A stretch of DNA of 15,658 nt from Roseomonas sp. (GTDB lineage: Bacteria; Pseudomonadota; Alphaproteobacteria; Acetobacterales; Acetobacteraceae), in NCBI GenBank assembly GCA_020249415.1, contig JADCFR010000231.1, forward strand, positions 1 to 15,658. The letters are read 5' to 3'. Every line of letters begins with the position of its first letter. Within the stretch, counting starts at the first letter, position 1. Below are positions 12,850 through 15,658 of this stretch, piece after piece. Position numbers and translations under genes: made by a program. The notes beneath the pieces were generated by a model that worked only from the letters and a program-made list of their open reading frames with translations, was not told where the DNA came from and did no database searches.

Positions 12850-13091
12850 GATGTTTTCTCTCCTTCGCGTTCGGCCGTGGTCGCGACGCGCCGGCGCCGT
12901 ATTTCCGAGGCAGGAATGCCGCCCTGGCCCCAATTATCCGGGTCAAGTTCTTCGATCAGCACAACAACATCCTCGGCGCGCTTGTCCAGGCTTTGCACGA
13001 GCAAATCCGTGACCCCGGCGATGAGTTCGGCTTTTTTTTCTGGTGATGTAGCTGGTTCTCTTTTCGCGAGCGTGATCGTAACCAAGGGCAT
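12846..13091 (-). CDS. 4-oxalocrotonate tautomerase-family protein
   Basis: This 81-residue protein starts MPLVTITLAKRE. After removal of Met, Pro1 is the general base of the tautomerase superfamily, which interconverts enol and keto acids such as 2-hydroxymuconate or performs related hydrolytic dehalogenation. Arg10 lies near the usual Arg11, Arg37 near the usual Arg39, and the block IEELDPDNWGQGG (45-57 without Met) is typical of this group. It is longer than the 62-residue classic 4-OT because of a basic and acidic C-terminal tail (IRRRR, then a Glu-rich end). It is cytoplasmic, probably a homohexamer by family precedent. Its stop overlaps the GTG start of the CoA-transferase, so the two are coupled. 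The ATG at 13089-13091 has GGAG about 10 bases upstream. It is divergent from the MGMT-like gene over a 287-bp spacer. Confidence 0.85.
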   Translation of the reverse strand: MPLVTITLAKREPATSPEKKAELIAGVTDLLVQSLDKRAEDVVVLIEELDPDNWGQGGIPASEIRRRRVATTAEREGEKTS

Positions 13092-13163
13092 AGGATAAGG
13101 CTCCAGGTCGCCAGGTTAGATGGCATCGCAAGACCGAACCCTCAGCAGCCGGCGAAAGCCTGT

Positions 13164-13183
13164 CAACCAGCGCAAGCTGGTTG
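13164..13183. repeat. Perfect hairpin in the tautomerase leader
   Basis: CAACCAGC (13164-13171) and GCTGGTTG (13176-13183) form an 8-bp stem with a GCAA loop, a tetraloop of the stable GNRA class on the plus strand. It lies about 70 bp upstream of the tautomerase ATG, where it would be in the leader or promoter of that operon. The 8+4+8 layout resembles that of the 51-bp repeat units, but the sequence differs. Confidence 0.55.
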
Positions 13184-13280
13184 GGCCTGCGCGGCATATG
13201 CGTAGCGGAACCAGCCGCTTCCAGCCCTAAGCGTGGCCGACATCGCTGGCAAACTCATTCGGAAATAGCAAAACGCTTAA

Positions 13281-13310
13281 TTGAACAAATACAGAACAAA
13301 CACCTCTTAT
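13281..13310 (+). promoter_or_regulatory. Candidate promoter for the MGMT-like gene
   Basis: TTGAAC (13281-13286), 18 bases, then TCTTAT (13305-13310) lie in a marked AT-rich island (about 13257-13320) within a GC-rich region. Each hexamer matches consensus at four of six positions. The start codon is about 70 bp downstream. Confidence 0.35.
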
Positions 13311-13333
13311 TCCCAATCATCCCATCCCGCGAT

Positions 13334-13350
13334 AGCGCTTGGTGAGCGCT
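13334..13350 (+). repeat. Repeated self-complementary AGCGCT in a leader
   Basis: AGCGCT occurs at 13334-13339 and 13345-13350, separated by TGGTG, and GGTG follows the second copy too. Because AGCGCT is its own reverse complement, the pair can act as a direct repeat or fold as a 6-bp stem. It sits 29 bases before the MGMT-like start and may be an operator. Confidence 0.35.
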
Positions 13351-13378
13351 GGTGCGCAGGATCAAGGGAGAAGGCAGC

Positions 13379-13876
13379 ATGCCAAAGAAAAAATCGGCGA
13401 TTGATCACCTGAATAGCGGACGCGTGCCGCATATCGTTCATATGATTCCGCGCGGCGCGCCAGGCTATGCGGAAGCCGAGGGCGGCGCCATGGTCGTCTC
13501 CAGCCCGGCTGAGGTGGATGCCCTCATCCGGAAGCTCGAATCGGGCGAAGTCATGACGCTTGATGACCTCCGTGCCGCACTCGCGCGCCGCCATCAGGTA
13601 GCGGTGGCTTGCCCGGTCTCGACCGCCATTTTCGCCAACATGTCAGCCCGCGCTGCGGAGGAGCGCCGCGCGCTGGGCGTGCCGGTGCAAGAACTCACGC
13701 CCTGGTGGCGCGTGCTGCGTAAGGGCGGCTTTCTCAACCCCAAGCTGCCTGGCGGCGTTGAAAGACAGGCCGCGCTGCTGCTGGCAGAGGGCATCCGCGC
13801 CTCGCCGCTCGGAAAGCAGTTGGCTGTCTATGATTACGAAGCGCGCCGGCCTGACCGCCTAATAGAGAATGACTGA
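13379..13876 (+). CDS. MGMT-like family protein lacking the PCHR motif
   Basis: This 165-residue cytoplasmic protein resembles a family often annotated as MGMT-like, sharing the wing/helix DNA-binding part of O6-alkylguanine-DNA alkyltransferases. Landmarks are PAEVDALIRKLESGEVMTLDDLRAALARR (43-71; kept here only as a position range with the core GEVMTLDDL), VACPVSTAIFANMSARAAEE (76-95, Cys78), LTPWWRVLRKGGFLN (106-120) and PKLPGG (121-126). The alkyl-acceptor PCHR of true MGMT is absent; the only Cys is in ACPVST, an invariant-looking position for this group. Whether it repairs, binds or merely recognises alkylated DNA is unknown. ATG 13379 is chosen for AAGGGAG at 13364-13370 and because the preceding residues of the open frame are not family-like. 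It appears to be a single-gene unit, with a possible promoter in the AT-rich island upstream and a repeat-bearing leader. Confidence 0.55.
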   Translation: MPKKKSAIDHLNSGRVPHIVHMIPRGAPGYAEAEGGAMVVSSPAEVDALIRKLESGEVMTLDDLRAALARRHQVAVACPVSTAIFANMSARAAEERRALGVPVQELTPWWRVLRKGGFLNPKLPGGVERQAALLLAEGIRASPLGKQLAVYDYEARRPDRLIEND

Positions 13877-13946
13877 TCGCCAAAAGGGGGAAGGGCGCCA
13901 ACCGATTTGAACTTGACCGCGCAAGGCAGGGGGGTTTGAACGGCTT

Positions 13947-15365
13947 ATGGCCGATTCACCCTCCCTCATCCCCGCACTTGCCAGCCTGCTAGGCCCCGCC
14001 GGGCTGTTGACCGAAGCCCCAGACCTCGCACCCGCGCTGGCGGATTGGCGGAGCCTTTATCAAGGCCGCGCCATGGCGCTGATCCGCCCCGCCAATACCG
14101 CCGTATTGGCCGAGGCGGTCAGGCTCTGCAGCGCCGCCGGCATCGCCATTGTGCCGCAGGGGGGCAATACCTCCATGGTCGGGGGCGCGACGCCCGATGC
14201 TTCGGGGCGCGCGATGATTGTCTCCCTCGCGCGCATGAACCGCATCCGCGACCTCGACCCGGTTGATATGACCATGACGGCCGAGGCGGGCGTTGTGGTG
14301 AAAACCGCGCAGGAAGCCGCTGCTGCTGCTGGTTGCCTGTTTCCGCTCAGTTTCGGGGGTGAAGGCACGGCCATGATCGGCGGCGTGCTTTCCACCAATG
14401 CCGGCGGCAATAACACAGTGCGCTATGGCAATGCGCGGGAATTGATGTTGGGGCTGGAAGTGGTGCTGCCCGATGGCAGCATCTGGCATGGCCTAAGGCG
14501 GCTCCGCAAAGACAATACCGGCTATGCGCTGCGCCATGTTTTTGTGGGCGCGGAAGGCACGCTTGGCATTATCACTGCCGCCGTGCTCAAGCTTTTCGCG
14601 CGCCCCCGCGCCAATGAGGTGATTTTCGCCGCCATGCGCGATGCCGAAGCGGCACTCGGCCTGTTTCGCCGCTTTCGCGACAATGACGAAAGCGCGATTC
14701 GCGCCTTTGAATATATGTCGGGCGATGGTGTTGACCTGACGGTACAATTGATCCCTGGCGTCACCCTGCCACTTGCCGAACGCGCTGCCCATTACGCGCT
14801 GATTGACCTGGCCTCCACTCGGCCTGATGCCGATTTGCGCGGCCTTGCGGAACTTGTGCTGGCACCCGCCATGGAAGCCGGCGAAGTGCTGGATGCCGTG
14901 CTGGCCGAAAGCGAGGCGCAGCGCGCGGCGATTTGGCGCATTCGCGAAGAACATACCGAAGCGCAGCGCAAGGCCGGCGCTTCGGTGAAGAATGATGTGT
15001 CTGTCCCCGTCTCCCGCGTGCCGGAGCTGATCGAACGTGCCTCGGAGGCCTGCCGCAAGCTGATCCCAGGCATTCGCCCCATGCCCTTTGGCCATATGGG
15101 CGATGGCAATATTCATGTGAATCTGGTGCAGCCTGAAGGCGCCGATCCAGTCGCCTTCCTCGCGCGCAGCCATGACATCATGGATTGCGTGAATGAGGTG
15201 GTGCGGGATTTGGATGGGTCCTTCAGCGCGGAACACGGCATTGGGCAGCTCAAGACCGATATGATGGAAGCTTGGCGCGGGGGGGCAGAGCTTGCCGTGA
15301 TGCGGCAGATCAAGACAGCGCTGGACCCCAAGGGCCTCATGAATCCCGGCAAGGTGCTGCCCTGA
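13947..15365 (+). CDS. FAD-linked oxidoreductase (GlcD / D-2-hydroxyglutarate dehydrogenase type)
   Basis: This 472-residue two-domain flavoenzyme oxidises a D-2-hydroxy acid (D-lactate, glycolate or D-2-hydroxyglutarate class) to the 2-oxo acid. The PCMH-type FAD-binding domain covers about 1-220: VPQGGNTSMVGG (69-80), GGEGTAMIGGVLSTNAGGNN (137-156) and GAEGTLGIIT (201-210). The C-terminal FAD-oxidase domain has the metal-binding pattern PFGHMGDGNIH (380-390, His383 and His390) with Glu429-His430 in FSAEHGIGQLK, as in D-2-hydroxyglutarate dehydrogenases. It ends at the usual LDPKGLMNPGKVLP. It is full length and soluble, passing electrons to an unseen acceptor. The ATG at 13947 has a G-rich AGGGGGG at 13928-13934, rather far (12 bases), so the start is a little uncertain. 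It is 70 bp after the MGMT-like gene and 45 bp before lptF. The exact substrate is not decidable by eye. Confidence 0.87.
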   Translation: MADSPSLIPALASLLGPAGLLTEAPDLAPALADWRSLYQGRAMALIRPANTAVLAEAVRLCSAAGIAIVPQGGNTSMVGGATPDASGRAMIVSLARMNRIRDLDPVDMTMTAEAGVVVKTAQEAAAAAGCLFPLSFGGEGTAMIGGVLSTNAGGNNTVRYGNARELMLGLEVVLPDGSIWHGLRRLRKDNTGYALRHVFVGAEGTLGIITAAVLKLFARPRANEVIFAAMRDAEAALGLFRRFRDNDESAIRAFEYMSGDGVDLTVQLIPGVTLPLAERAAHYALIDLASTRPDADLRGLAELVLAPAMEAGEVLDAVLAESEAQRAAIWRIREEHTEAQRKAGASVKNDVSVPVSRVPELIERASEACRKLIPGIRPMPFGHMGDGNIHVNLVQPEGADPVAFLARSHDIMDCVNEVVRDLDGSFSAEHGIGQLKTDMMEAWRGGAELAVMRQIKTALDPKGLMNPGKVLP

Positions 15366-15390
15366 AGCCGCTTTCGGCCTTGGCGCCAAG
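15365..15390 (+). terminator. Hairpin and palindrome after the flavoenzyme gene
   Basis: AAGCCG (15365-15370) can pair with CGGC-TT (15375-15381, one bulge) across CTTT, and a perfect 12-bp palindrome CTTGGCGCCAAG overlaps it at 15379-15390. The pair lies in the 45-bp spacer before lptF. There is no T-tract; it could attenuate read-through into lptF. Confidence 0.3.
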
Positions 15391-15410
15391 CGGGTAGGGT
15401 AATTGGGCCG

Positions 15411-15658
15411 ATGACCCTGCTTGACCGCTATTTGTTCCGCCAGCTTGCGCTGGCCCTGCTTGCCGTCACGGTGGGGCTGGCGGCGCTTGTCTGGCTGACG
15501 CAATCGCTCCGCTTCATTGAATTGGTGCTGGATCGCGGCTTATCGCTTGCGGTGTTTTTTGAATTGACCAGCCTTTTGTTGCCGTCCTTCTTTTCGGTCA
15601 TTCTGCCGATCACGACCTTCATTGTGATGCTGTTTGTGCATCTGCGCCTGGCTGGGGA
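15411..15658 (+). CDS. lptF: LPS export permease LptF, N-terminal part
   Basis: The first 82 codons are present and the gene runs off the right edge. LptF with LptG forms the inner-membrane part of the LptB2FG ABC exporter that extracts lipopolysaccharide and drives it along LptC and LptA to the outer membrane. The opening MTLLDRYLFRQLALALLAVT is a classic LptF/LptG start (an LxRYLxRxxL-like motif before TM1). TM1 covers about 12-32, an amphipathic segment SLRFIELVLDRGLSL about 34-48, and TM2 about 51-75 (FFELTSLLLPSFFSVILPIT). I prefer LptF to LptG because of the RFIELVLDRGLS segment. The ATG at 15411 follows a loose AGGG at 15396-15399. It is in the same direction as the flavoenzyme gene; lptG probably follows outside the window. 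Confidence 0.85.
   Translation, partial: MTLLDRYLFRQLALALLAVTVGLAALVWLTQSLRFIELVLDRGLSLAVFFELTSLLLPSFFSVILPITTFIVMLFVHLRLAG

Noticed and set aside
14493..15503. 336-residue open frame on the minus strand
   Set aside because: Antisense shadow of the flavoenzyme and the lptF start, both clearly real; the translation has no recognisable domain.

Overview
The window looks like a chromosomal stretch from a high-GC alphaproteobacterium, most likely Rhodospirillales and Acetobacteraceae-like. This rests on the overall GC-rich codon use, the abundance of Bug/TctC-type solute receptors and class III CoA-transferases, a NIT-domain chemoreceptor, and an LptF-type gene at the right edge. The taxonomic call is inference from gene content, not from a marker gene. 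No rRNA, tRNA, transposase, phage gene or CRISPR array was seen.

Positions 1-1260 hold a comparatively AT-rich patch. It contains one intact SAM-dependent methyltransferase (42-710, minus) and the wreck of a diverged paralogue (950-1233, minus) that has lost about 385 bp, including the whole SAM-binding core. Positions 1276-3068 hold a RidA-like, CnbZ-type (2-aminomuconate deaminase-like) protein, divergent from a Gfo/Idh/MocA-type oxidoreductase.

Positions 3089-7252 form a catabolic-looking block. A Bug receptor and a family III CoA-transferase are translationally coupled on the minus strand (4-bp ATGA overlap). Divergent from them is an HMG-CoA-lyase-like DRE-TIM enzyme, followed by a convergent short-chain dehydrogenase. 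The 312-bp divergent intergenic region contains three perfect, directly abutting 51-bp repeats with an internal 8+4+8 palindrome. Next to the lyase ribosome binding site lies a separate hairpin with operator-like direct repeats. It is the most unusual non-coding stretch in the window.

Positions 7345-9405 encode a complete methyl-accepting chemotaxis protein with a NIT sensor domain. A 459-bp gene-poor gap with two terminator-like hairpins follows, then a second Bug receptor, a DUF3830 protein, a convergent cold-shock protein, and a second coupled pair on the minus strand (4-oxalocrotonate-tautomerase-like, then family III CoA-transferase, with a GTGA overlap). The right end carries an MGMT-like small protein, a GlcD/D-2-hydroxyglutarate-dehydrogenase-type FAD oxidoreductase, and the first 82 codons of lptF.

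Taken together (inference), the window is dominated by parts for capture (Bug receptors), activation (CoA-transferases), rearrangement or cleavage (tautomerase, RidA-like deaminase, lyase) and oxidation (SDR, Gfo/Idh, FAD oxidase) of small organic acids, with a chemoreceptor in their midst. No TctA/TctB membrane subunits are present, so both receptors are orphans within this window. The substrate cannot be read from the sequence.
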